From contig OZ038465.1 in NCBI GenBank assembly GCA_964036295.1, positions 21,324,331 to 21,388,330 of the forward strand: 64,000 nt of DNA. Reading direction: 5' to 3'. The notes under the pieces were generated by a model. It saw only the letters and a program-made list of their open reading frames with translations, searched no databases and was not told the DNA's origin. Source of the DNA: Plumapathes pennacea (lineage: Eukaryota > Cnidaria > Anthozoa > Antipatharia > Myriopathidae). Position numbers and translations under genes: made by a program. Positions 11,040 to 20,469 of the stretch are shown here, one piece after another. Each line of letters opens with the position of its first letter. Within the stretch, counting starts at the first letter, position 1.

Positions 11040-12369
11040 GCCATGTTTTGAGGGACTGGGAAAGTTGAAGGATTTCCAGTTAAACATTCCCATAGACCAC
11101 AATGTTAAGCCTGTAGCCCAACCAGTGCGTTGTGTACCCTTCAGTTTAAAAGACAAGCTGGAAGCGAAACTCAATGAACTTGAGGAACTCGATGTAATTG
11201 AGAAGGCAGAGGGACTAACGCCATGGATCTCACCTGTAGTTGTTGTGCCTGAACCAAATGGAGAGCTTTGCCTTTGTGTTGATATGAGGCAAGCGAACAG
11301 TGCTGTGGTTAGGGAACGACACCCTATCCCCACAGTCAATGAAATTCTCCTTGACCTAAATGAAAGTACAGTCTTTAGCAAACTTGACATAAAGTGGGCG
11401 TTCCATCAAGTTGAATTGAGTGAAGAATCCAGGCCAATCACTACTTTTGTCACCCACAAGGGACTTTTCAGGTACAAGCGGCTTATGTTTGGAGTCAGTT
11501 GTGCACCTGAAGGCTGTGAAGGCATGAGAAACATACATGATGACATCATTGTGCATGGAACAACAACAGCAGAACACGACAAGCGACTTGAGAAGACTCT
11601 GGAGAGGATCCAAAACAAGGGCTTGACGCTGAACAAGACAAAGTGCCAATTCCACATGACCAAGCTTGAGTTCATGGGTCATCTACTTTCAGCACGTGGT
11701 ATTGGACCAACCCAGACAAAGGTTTGACGCTGAACAAGACAAAGTGCCAATTCCACATGACCAAGCTTGAGTTCATGGGTCATCTACTTTCAGCACGTGG
11801 TATTGGACCAACCCAGACAAAGGTTGAAGCAGTCACAAATGCCTGACAGCCAGAGTCAGCAGCAGAAGTACGCAGCTTCCTAGGGCTTGTAAACTTCTGT
11901 GCGAAATTCATTCCTGACCTTGCTACGGTGTCAGAACCCCTCAGGAAACATGATGCAAGAACCCGTGTCATAACTGATGCAAGTCCAGTTGGCCTTGGCG
12001 CCATACTAACACAGGATGGTGAGGAGCGAGTCATTTGCTATGCCAGTCAGAGCCTAACAGACGTCGGGAGGCACTATTCGCAGAAAGAAAAGGAGGCTCT
12101 AGGGATTGTATGGGCATGTGAGTGACTACACATGTACATTTATGGAACTACACATGTACAGTTATGGAACAGATTTCGAAATTCTAACAGATCACAAGCC
12201 CCTGGAGTTCATTTACTCTAAGAAGTCACAACTGAGCACAAGAGTTAACCACTGGGTATTAAGACTGCAACCGTACCGTTTCACTGTGAAGCACATTCCT
12301 GGAAAGGAAAACATTGCATACTCCCTATCTCGTCTCACAAGGAACAATCCAAGCAGACATGTGTTCTGA
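11040..12369 (+). pseudogene. Gypsy-1 reverse transcriptase and RNase H, frameshifted
   Basis: 11065-11727 encodes the RT fingers and palm with WISPVVVVPEPNG, FSKLDIKWAFHQVEL and RYKRLMFGVSCAPE. The text then jumps to NIHDDIIVHG, so the segment between these motifs is deleted, and the catalytic box reads HDD rather than the usual ADD. A 101-bp tandem duplication (11623-11824) shifts the frame. RNase H follows at 11928-12369 (TDASPVGLGAIL, then TDHKPLEF), with a short duplicated ACTACACATGTACA around 12124-12160. Not functional. Confidence 0.85.
11623..11828 (+). repeat. 101-bp tandem duplication within RT
   Basis: The segment from TTGACGCTGAACAAGACAAA to CCAACCCAGACAAAGGT occurs twice in direct tandem, starting at 11623 and 11724. 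The unit of 101 bp is not a multiple of three and so destroys the RT frame. The copies are almost identical, so the event is recent. Confidence 0.9.
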
Positions 12370-13615
12370 AACTGAAGAGTATGTGAGATTTGTCACAGAG
12401 AATGCAACACCACAAGCCCTGTCTACTCAAGAGATAGAGCATTCCTCAGGGGTAGACAAAGAATTGTCCAATGTAAGAGAATGTATCCAGAATGGACAGT
12501 GGCACAAACTTCAGAACAAGCGGCACCTGGCAGTCAGAAATGAACTTTCCATCACTGGGAAACTAGTGTTAAGGGGAACATGGATTGTGGTTCCCACAAG
12601 CCTACGTGACAGGGTCCTTCACCTGGCCCATGAGGGACACCCAGGCATAGTGGCCATGAAGTGCAGGCTTCGCACCAAAGTGTGGTGGCCAGGATACGAC
12701 AAAGAGGCTGAAAGGTTTTGTAGAACCTGTCATCCTTGCCAGATGGTAGGAAGGCCCAACCCACCAGAACCCCTCAAGAGCACTGAACTTCCCTCAAGGC
12801 CATGGCAACATATCTCAGTAGACCTGATGACTCCATCTCTACCATCTGGAGACCACCTCCTCATGGTAGTCGATTACTACAGTCGTTACATGGAAGTAGA
12901 CATTCTGAAATCTACAACAGCTGACAAGGTCATTGCAAGCCTCAAGAAAATGTTCCTAACCCATGGACTGCCAATTAGTATCAAATCCGACAATGGACAG
13001 CAGTTCATAAGCCAAGAGTTCAGAAACTTTGTTGAAGAACGCATTGACCACAGAACAGTAACACCCCTCTGGCCACAGGCAAACGGGGAGATAGAAAGAC
13101 AGAATCGCTCTCTATTGAAGAGGATCAGGATTGCACAAATCGAAAAGAACTGGAGAGAAGAAATTGCATCTTTTCTGTCGATGTACAGAACAGTTCCACA
13201 CACTACAACTGGAGTAAGCCCTGCTGAGCTCCTGTTCTTCAGACAACTGCGAACCCGCACACCAGGAATTGAAGAATTTCCAGCGGAAGACCAAGAGGTG
13301 CCTGATAGAGAGAGCGAAGCTAAAGAGAAAGGAAAGCTGTATACTGATGAGAAACGCCATGCTCGTGAAAACGATGTGATGGAAGGAGACACTGTGTTGC
13401 TGAAACAGGAACAGAGAAACAAGCTGACACCAACTTTCAGACCAGAACCTTTCCGTGTATTGGAGAAGACCAGAATAGTTTGCCTGAGGACCAGCCAACT
13501 GCACCTGTTCCAGGCCCAGAAGACTCCACTGACTTTGAAACAACCCTCCATGCTGGTGAAACTGATGGACCTCTGGAAGACACTAGTGTCCAGCCAACAC
13601 CTGAGAGTACTGTAG
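12314..13615 (+). CDS. Gypsy-1 integrase
   Basis: The open frame gives 433 codons. It has an N-terminal zinc-binding part (H-x-GHPG, then CRTCHPC), and a catalytic core with D in SVDLMTPSLP, D in KSDNGQQF and E in NGEIERQN, the D,D,E triad of retroviral integrases. The first residues overlap the RNase H frame and the true N-terminus comes from the polyprotein. Integrase inserts the cDNA into host DNA. All three acidic residues are visible, so the domain could be intact, but it needs a frameshifted upstream polyprotein. The last ~40 codons overlap another open frame that runs to 13746. Confidence 0.85.
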   Translation: MHTPYLVSQGTIQADMCSETEEYVRFVTENATPQALSTQEIEHSSGVDKELSNVRECIQNGQWHKLQNKRHLAVRNELSITGKLVLRGTWIVVPTSLRDRVLHLAHEGHPGIVAMKCRLRTKVWWPGYDKEAERFCRTCHPCQMVGRPNPPEPLKSTELPSRPWQHISVDLMTPSLPSGDHLLMVVDYYSRYMEVDILKSTTADKVIASLKKMFLTHGLPISIKSDNGQQFISQEFRNFVEERIDHRTVTPLWPQANGEIERQNRSLLKRIRIAQIEKNWREEIASFLSMYRTVPHTTTGVSPAELLFFRQLRTRTPGIEEFPAEDQEVPDRESEAKEKGKLYTDEKRHARENDVMEGDTVLLKQEQRNKLTPTFRPEPFRVLEKTRIVCLRTSQLHLFQAQKTPLTLKQPSMLVKLMDLWKTLVSSQHLRVL

Positions 13616-13893
13616 AACCTGGCCCGAGTGAGGCCACCACAGAGACCTCTCAGGACCAGGACACTACCAGCACGGTTCAGAGACTTTGTTATGCCTTAAC
13701 CTTAGCAAAGAACAATGTTGACATTTTGCATGTTGCAAAGGATTAACTTTCTACCTTGTTTTCAGTTCTCGTTTAATAGAGACAATTGTCATTTGGACAC
13801 AAGATTATATTTATTCAGTTATTTGGCAAGTTATGTATAAGAGGATTATTCTAGTTTATTTTCAGTTTAGCACGTGTTCAAAAAAGGAAGGAT

Positions 13894-14022
13894 TGTAGTG
13901 TTTTACCCATTAGTGCATGCGCAGTAGGTTGTCAAGTGAGTGAACACGTCATTAAAAGACGTTCAAGGTTAAATCCGAGTACATCCTGTGGTCTAATCCG
14001 TACATCCTAGTGGAATACTACA
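13894..14022 (+). repeat. 3' LTR of Gypsy-1
   Basis: The 129-bp LTR starts TGTAGTGTTTTACCC after a polypurine tract AAAAAAGGAAGGAT (13880-13893) and ends GGAATACTACA. The target duplication TGCCC follows at 14023-14027. Confidence 0.92.
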
Positions 14023-14029
14023 TGCCCCA

Positions 14030-15130
14030 AAATGCTTTGGCTGATTGAGTTGATTAAACATGGCTTCCAACTAGCACGTGTATTGATAACATCACTTTCT
14101 TTAATTTTAAAACGTGAAACACGTACATGTAAAACCAATGAGCACATGCAAACAGATGCAGGCCAATAAACATTTGAGAATATATCTTCCACGTTAATTC
14201 TCAGCATGGACTGCATATGGTACAGTAGCTAATGAATGGTAATCACTCAAAAAAAAAACAAGTCAACACTCTTTCAGAGAACTTGTTCACTGCTATCACC
14301 AAACGCTCACTGTACATTATGCAAAATACAGTATGAGCTGCTGAAATAGACCAAGACCAGACTCTGACTTACTTGCTCACACCTATCACCAATTGTACCA
14401 GTGATGAATAGGAACCATTGAAAAACAAAAGTGCAAACTATGTCAGACAACTTCTTCACTCCTTTGCCAGGCACCAACTGTACTGAAACACTAGTAAAAG
14501 TAAATTTGGCATATAAACTAGAGGAAGGTTGTAGCAGAGACTCGCAAGTCCAACAATGCAAGTCGTCCAAGAAATTTGCCAAACCCAAGCTTGCCAGCAG
14601 CTTTCATTTTGCCCTCGACTTGTCACCTTTATACACTAAGAACATGTTTAAACCACTGAAGAAACTACTTTTCTATTTTTCTAACTATTATCAAATATTT
14701 TCTACTAATAAAAGTAATTACTAAAATGATATTACATCTTATTTACAACCTCTGACCCATTTCTAAAATATGACACTGTATATTTTGTTTAACTTACCAA
14801 CATGTAACTGTTACTGTTACTTTTATATTTTCTTAATTACCATTATTTTTTACTAATAAAACTAATTACTTAATAAATATTATAAATATTACATCTTATT
14901 TATAACATCTGACCTATTTTTAAATTATTACAATGTATACTTTGTTTAAATTAAAAACATGCAACACATAAGACTAATGAGCACATGCGAACAGACGCAG
15001 ACCAAGAAACTTGTTTGAGAATCCATCTTCAATGTTAATTCTCAGCATGGACTGCATATGGTACAGTTGCTTAATAAATGGTAATCACTCAAAAAAGTGA
15101 ACTATTTGAGAGAACTTGTATAAACTAGAG
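14030..15130. repeat. Diverged satellite copy beyond the insertions
   Basis: This stretch repeats the landmarks of the array at 420-5640 in the same order and orientation: GAGAACTTGTTCACTGCTATC near 14277, a TATAAACTAGAGGAAGGTT near 14513, and the AT-rich tail with TTTAAATTATTA. It also holds a ~45-base segment near 14440-14480 that the first array lacks. It looks like the continuation of one array split by the 5.6-14.0 kb insertions. No gene is supported. Confidence 0.75.
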
Positions 15131-15692
15131 GAATGTTGTAGCTGGGACTCACAATGAATAGTTGTAAAGAAACATCCTACTGTTCAGATTCTGGTATTTG
15201 GTGGCCTGCCCATGTAGAAGATGAAGGAGTTTTTTGCCTCCTTCATTGTAAGATTCACCATTATCACAAATGCAGAGCTCGGGATGTGCTGACAACTGCA
15301 TCCCAACCCAAATTCTAAAGGAATGTGCAACAGAACGATCTCCCTTGCTGGCCATCATACTTAATAAATCCTTAACTACAGGCTCACTACCCCTCAAATG
15401 GAAAATGGCAAACATAACCCCAATTCTTAAAACATAGGTCCACAAAGCATACGTGAAGCTATTTGCTAGTTGATGATAGTCTATGACGGGTAGTTCGTGT
15501 TACAACGGGGCACGAACTATCATCGAATATTATCACTGTTTGATCGGGGTTTTACACTGTTCTACTATGCCAGCTATGTACTATGCATGATCAAACATGG
15601 CAATTTATTATATGATTATTTTGAGCTGATCGACATAAAAGGAGGAAAGTATAGCTTGCCAAAATATTTCAAGTCGTTCTGTAAATTTCTGC

Positions 15693-16183
15693 GAGGTAAG
15701 CCAGACTTTGACTCGTTATAGTAGTTTCGTATAACGTAACACACTCCAGCCAAACAAACCTGTTTCTCGTGCTCTTCGAACGGTGGTGAAATAGATTCAC
15801 AGTAAAATTTCCTGTCGACTTTTCAGTCGATTTTTCATTAGCGACAAAACCCGCTAGAGACAATTTTTGTAATCAAACAACTCAGACAAACCACAGTTGA
15901 TCTGGTCATGAAATCATGTGTCAACAAACATATCATGCAAGGTAAACCAGATTTTGACTCGTTATAATAGTTTCGTAACGTAACACACTCCAGCCGAACA
16001 AACCTGTTTCTCGTGCTATTCAAACGGTGGTGAAAAGGATTCACAGTAAAATTTCTTGTTGATTTTTCATTAGTGACAGAATCTGCTCGAGACAATTTTA
16101 TAAACAAACAACTCAGACATACCACAGTCGATCTGCATTTGCAATTATGGCATGAAATCATGTGTCAACAAACATATCAGCAA
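15693..16183. repeat. Tandem duplication, unit about 247 bp, two copies
   Basis: Copy 1 starts GGTAAGCCAGACTTTGACTC (15693) and copy 2 GGTAAACCAGATTTTGACTC (15940). Both end in ATGTGTCAACAAACATATCA. They differ by scattered substitutions and small indels. The block sits between two pieces of the LINE reverse transcriptase. No gene seen. Confidence 0.85.
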
Positions 16184-17256
16184 ACGCAAAAAAACTCGGA
16201 ATAAGCTTTTACCTTTGCCAAAACATAGGTCATGGTCACACCATACAGCTGTGTTCCTTCTTTTGTGAGCGGAGCGTATATTCGCAAATGTGTTGGAAAG
16301 AGCAGAATATATTCAACCCAAAGCAATTTGCATACAGTACGTCAGTGGTAAGTCAACGGTTGCCCAGCTACTGTCCAGCTATAACGACTGGGCCACAGCA
16401 AGAAACAGATCCAAACCAACCAACACAGCATTCCTGGACCTGTCAAAAGCCTTTGAGGGTCATTAATGACTCTGAAAGTGACACAATGACCCTACAATCT
16501 GACCTAAATAACCTATGCATATGGGCTACAAAATGGCAGTTGTCATTCAACCCGAGCAAATGCGAAAATATGAGGATGACCCACAGCCAAGACAGTTCCA
16601 CACCAAATTACTCCTTCTGCAGCCAAGTCCTGACAACTATAGAAAACACCAAGGACATGGGTATCACAGTTTCCAGTGATCTATCGTGGAGTGAGCAGGT
16701 GAGCTCAACCATACACAAAGCAAACAAGATCCTAGGCCTCATCAAGCATACCTCGGGAGGAGAGAATCCCGAAGTATTCACCATCCATACTGTACAAATC
16801 CCTTGTGACACCTATCCTAGAGTATGCATCGCCAGTCTGGTCACCCTACCTGGTCAAGGACATCTCTGCCATTGAAAATGCCTAGAGGAGAACCTCGAGA
16901 TTAGCCATCGGGTAGAGATGCAGAGAAATGCCATACAAAGATCGGTGCAGGATTCTAAAGTAGCCCACCCTCAAAAAACGCAGACTACTTCTCGCTGATG
17001 AAGTGCTACTAACACTTGAATAGTGTTAGAGTAGATATTTTATTTGTATGTATTCATAATTTGTAAGTAGCTCTTGAAAATTTTTCAACTAGTATTTATG
17101 GTTACTGTGATTTAGTGATATAGAGTACTCTACTTTAAAACTTATTTATTAGGAGGTATTTTATTTTGTTGGGAGCCATGATAGGGCTAACCTCGGGTCT
17201 TCCCTTCAAAGTGAGTTTTATTTGTATTTTATGTAATAGCAGCACCTTGAATAAAC

Positions 17257-17257
<1 letters not shown>

Positions 17258-17286
<29 letters not shown>
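17258..17286. repeat. (TATG)n microsatellite at LINE 3' end
   Basis: About seven TATG units follow ATAAAC and close the LINE. This is a common type of 3' tail for cnidarian non-LTR elements. Confidence 0.85.
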
Positions 17287-17288
<2 letters not shown>

Positions 17289-17339
17289 CATCATAATAAA
17301 TCTTCACAGAATAAAAGTGACACCTTTGCAACTGAGCCC

Positions 17340-17740
17340 TCACCATGGTTTAAATGGGCACACTTTGCGATTATGTGACCTCTGAAAAACACAAGAGAAC
17401 AGTAAGCAAGGGGTTGTTAAACAGGGTCTCCTATTTCCAGAAGAAAATCAAGGATGAGGAATGTAGCAGAATGGAAGTGCTGGAAAAGGCCTCCCATGCT
17501 ACAGTATGTACTGGTTGGCGGCTAAGGAATGTTTTGCTAACAGAAAGATCACATCCCTCCTTGAACTGCTGGAGATGCTGGGCCTTGACAAACTCAAGTA
17601 TTTTTCACACAGATCCTGTGGATCACTCAGAGGATAACTATTACAATCGGAGACAGCTTGAACAATCTGATTTGTGGCAAAATTCAGCTGTCAGGTGCAC
17701 CTTATGGTCTTCTTGTCAATGTCTCAGATACTAGTAGTAC
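17340..17740 (+). pseudogene. hAT-derived ZNF862/KIAA1586-like transposase fragment
   Basis: 17354-17490 reads CDYVTSEKHKRTVSKGLLN in one frame, and a second frame continues with YWLAAKECFANRKITSLLEL, then LEMLGLDKLKYF. The pair of blocks (zinc finger with a short-spaced helix, then a YWLAKE-type segment) matches domesticated hAT-like proteins such as ZNF862. A frameshift near 17500 joins the two, and the catalytic region is absent. The remaining sequence to 18250 shows no recognised coding. Confidence 0.5.
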
Positions 17741-18256
17741 CGAGCTCACCGAGAAAGAACAGAAAATTTCATAAAACCATATCAGTCAGATTTCCTTCAG
17801 CCAGCAGCAGCTTACCAGCCACTACCAAACCCAGTGCCAGTGCAGACACAAGGTACCCACACTGAGGCTGAGGAAGAAGTGTGAGGAAATTTGAGTAGCT
17901 TCTTGCAGTCTCCTTCAGCTGATCAGCTGTCCAATTCATCTTAATACTCACAGACTTTTAGCGATGAAGATGCTGACTCAAACTAATACTGATGTATAAA
18001 CATACACTGTATTACAGTGTAAACTTTCATCCCTCAAATTTCAAACTATTTGACTTGGACTCTTAAAGGTTCTTTTTTCTTTTACTTTCCAAGCAAAAAC
18101 GTAATACACAAAAGTAAGATGCAGTGTAAAGAGAAAGGCATCTGCAATCCAGTTGAAACTTCAGGAGTTCAGTCAACCTTCCCGAATCTGACAGCAAGCA
18201 TGCTGTATTGGGTTTGTGGACTTGTAATATTAAACTTCACTTCATCTGATCCATAA

Positions 18257-18510
18257 ACAATCAGTGACAAAAGTTCTTGGGACACTTTCAAAAATTGATG
18301 TATCTCAGACACAAGTCATTGACTAAGCGTACTGAAAGGCGCGAAACCATTTTTCTCCCCCCTCCCCTCTGTACAATGTTGCGTGTGTTTGGGAAAACAA
18401 GTTCAGGCCACTTCAACATTGAACGGGGGGAGGGGGGTTGTCTTTCAACTGAAACAGTATAGAAATTACTGAAACTGTGCGAGTGTCCCAAGACTTTTGT
18501 CACTGATTGT
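18257..18510. mobile_element. MITE 1 (Tc1/mariner-like ends)
   Basis: The left end ACAATCAGTGACAAAAGT...TGGGACACT is mirrored at the right end as AGTGTCCCAAGACTTTTGTC...GATTGT, terminal inverted repeats of about 30 bases. The interior carries a pyrimidine tract (CTCCCCCCTCCCC) and TACAATGTTG, facing a complementary CAACATTGAACGGGGGGAGG, so most of the 254-bp element can fold on itself. No ORF of its own. Confidence 0.85.
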
Positions 18511-18835
18511 CTTGACTGGTTATTCAGGAATATAACAAAAAATATGCTTTAAACACCTGTTATGACCTTGATTTCGGCTAGTTTTCAGTAAAAGTTTACT
18601 TCTGCAAAAAACGTATTGAAATCGCTCAACGTATACCGAAATCATGGCATAATTGTTTCAATTGATGCTTTGACTAATACCAACAGATGAGAAGCAAGTG
18701 TGATACCATAATGTGCTCGTAAATATCGTTCCGATTTTAAAAGAAACTACTATGAATACATATACAGTGTTGTATAGACCCACCAGATGCCCTTAGTTTG
18801 TATGAGGTCCAAATGCACCAGATAGCATTTTGGAG

Positions 18836-18910
18836 AATTCAACATTTAAAATTTTCCCAGGGGGGAGGGGGTGGCATGCCCCCAACCCTCCAAGGGGATA
18901 GCGCCCTTTT
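18836..18910. mobile_element. Fragment of a hAT-like element end
   Basis: The sequence TTTAAAATTTTCCCAGGGGG followed by GGCATGCCCCCAACCCTCC closely resembles the right part of the hAT relic at 45110-45180 (AAAATTTTCCGGGGGGGGCA then TGCCCCCGGACCCCCC). It looks like a decayed end of the same family. Confidence 0.45.
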
Positions 18911-19599
18911 GGCACTCATTGGATAGTATTTTATCCTCACCACATACCATTGTCACATCATGGAAGGTTAAGTTATGGGAGGTATCCGCTCCTGGCCCCC
19001 AGCCTTCCGGCTGTTAGTACCTGACAACACCAAGACATTAAAACAACCCCTCTTACATGCCCTGTATAATGATGATTACATGCATACAAAAGACTGTTCT
19101 CCTTCCACTACTCAGATCTTTTATCTTATATTTACTAAAGTGTTTGTTTAGGTTGTGAACACACTTGGTTTCCTTAGGTTACTTTCTGATCGCTTTCAAG
19201 AAGTACAACACAAGCAAACACAGAAGCAATAAATGGGGCAAGCAAAACACGTCCAACCAACTGGAATTAACTTGTATGAACAAAACCAAGACCAAAATTA
19301 AATAACCGCGATTGGTACCAACCAAAAGAGAAAAGAAGCTGGGTTAGCACTGGTCAAGATTTCAACCACTAATAAGGGACCACTCGTTCATTATATATGT
19401 CCGCTGAGGGCAGTGGTTTTCCAGAAAACGTGGCAAAAAAAAATACAGTTCCCCCTGTAATCTCACTGCTGTGTTGGCTTTACAACGAGCAATAAGGGTG
19501 AAGCATCATAAAAATGACACCAAGTTTACATTGACTCAAAACGATAGTTTTTTTTTTTTTTTACAAAAAATCCATATTAGCCACTACTATAATTCCCAC

Positions 19600-19890
19600 A
19601 CCCTGCGTGGGTACTAATCTGAACACCATGTCGTTTTTTAAACGTTTTTCGTTCACAGGCAACCTCCCCGCACAGCGGGGTTTGCTGGGAAAAATATCGG
19701 AAGAGAATCACTTCCCCGCGCAGCGGGGTCTGCTGGGTAGAAACTCGGAACAGAAACACGCGTGGGGTTTGCTGGGTAGAACACTCTAACCTCGTTCCCA
19801 GGCTCTTTCCTCTTGCAACCCTGAATCTCGTGTTTTAATGTTTTTCGTTCACGGGCGACCTTCCCGGACTGCGGTGTCTGCTGGGTTGAT
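19600..19890. repeat. Short GC-rich repeats with CAGCGGGG core
   Basis: A block reading CCCCGC(A/G)CAGCGGGG(T/C) then TTGCTGGG recurs at about 19669 and 19714, with weaker forms near 19763 and 19864. On the reverse strand it reads as repeated QQTPLRGEV-like peptides, but no protein family is recognised. It directly precedes the STPR-like ORF. Confidence 0.5.
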
Positions 19891-19929
19891 CACGTGGTGT
19901 TCTGCTGGTCCGTTGCAAAGCAACAGACA

Positions 19930-20465
19930 CTATAGGAGGCAAGTCAAGCGAAGAATCAAACCGAACACTCTCAAGAGAAGAAACAAGTTTGTCTTCAAAA
20001 ACGAAGAGAACAAGCGAGACTAAGACGAATTTGTGAGACAAGCCAGGAGCGGTGTATCCGTCTCGAGCGCAGACGACAAACAGACAGTGCTGTCGCTGCC
20101 AAAAAAGCGAAGCAACGGTATGACCGAGAGCATTATCAGCAGAAACGAGCTCAGGAGACAACCCAGGAAAGAGAGCAGCTGATCGGGAGCATCATAGGCA
20201 GAAGCTGGCCCTAGAAACAACTCAAGCAAAAGAACAGCGCGTGAAAGCTGCTCGACAACGAGCTGCTTCCCAACGCCACGATGAAACGATTGCACAAGAG
20301 GCCCGCAGGCTTCAGGCTCAAAATGAGGCCAACAATCGACGCCGTGAGCAACGTTCGTCTCTTGTCGAAGAATGGCGCTTCCAGAGGCAACAATATCTGC
20401 ATAGCCATGGATGGGCTAACCCTGACAACCCGGCTCTGCACGAACAGCAGGAGGACAGAAAATAA
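19930..20465 (+). pseudogene. STPR-like charged repeat ORF, copy 1, frameshifted
   Basis: The frame from about 19960 reads QKRREQARLRRICETSQER, then LERRRQTDSA and REHYQQKRAQETTQERE. This is a roughly 23-residue basic repeat like the score-and-three peptide (STPR) DNA-binding repeats. A stop follows at IGRSWP. A second frame (20241-20465) continues with RQRAASQRHDETIAQEARRL and RRREQRSSLVEEW. The same peptide start (QKRREQAR) occurs in copy 2 at 30529-32090. STPR repeats bind DNA in FMBP-1-type proteins; here the origin is probably a mobile element. Confidence 0.5.
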
Positions 20466-20469
20466 GCTA

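Larger units (their letters stand above)
9634..14022 (+). mobile_element. Gypsy-1: complete Ty3/gypsy retrotransposon with short LTRs
   Basis: Two LTRs (9634-9768 and 13894-14022) frame gag, protease, reverse transcriptase, RNase H and integrase in the usual order. The 5-bp sequence TGCCC directly precedes the 5' LTR (9629-9633) and directly follows the 3' LTR (14023-14027), a perfect target-site duplication. The element is structurally whole at about 4.39 kb, but gag, protease and RT carry frameshifts or stops, and RT has an internal deletion. Only the integrase ORF is long and open. It sits in older repeats between two parts of the satellite. Confidence 0.92.
15290..17290 (+). mobile_element. 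LINE (non-LTR) retrotransposon fragment, frameshifted
   Basis: 15290-15436 encodes an RT segment, SLTTGSLPLKWKMANITP. RT resumes near 16290 with GKSTVAQLLSSYNDW and LDLSKAFE, then 16480-16875 with LCIWATKWQLSFNPSKCE and ISSDLSW-like blocks. Several frame changes separate the pieces. The element ends in a TATG microsatellite (17258-17286), as many such LINEs do. Between the two RT pieces lies unrelated sequence with a tandem duplication (15693-16183). Not functional. Confidence 0.8.

Noticed and set aside
12886..13551. 221-residue minus-strand frame over Gypsy-1 integrase
   Set aside because: It is the antisense shadow of the integrase, which has clear catalytic motifs on the plus strand.
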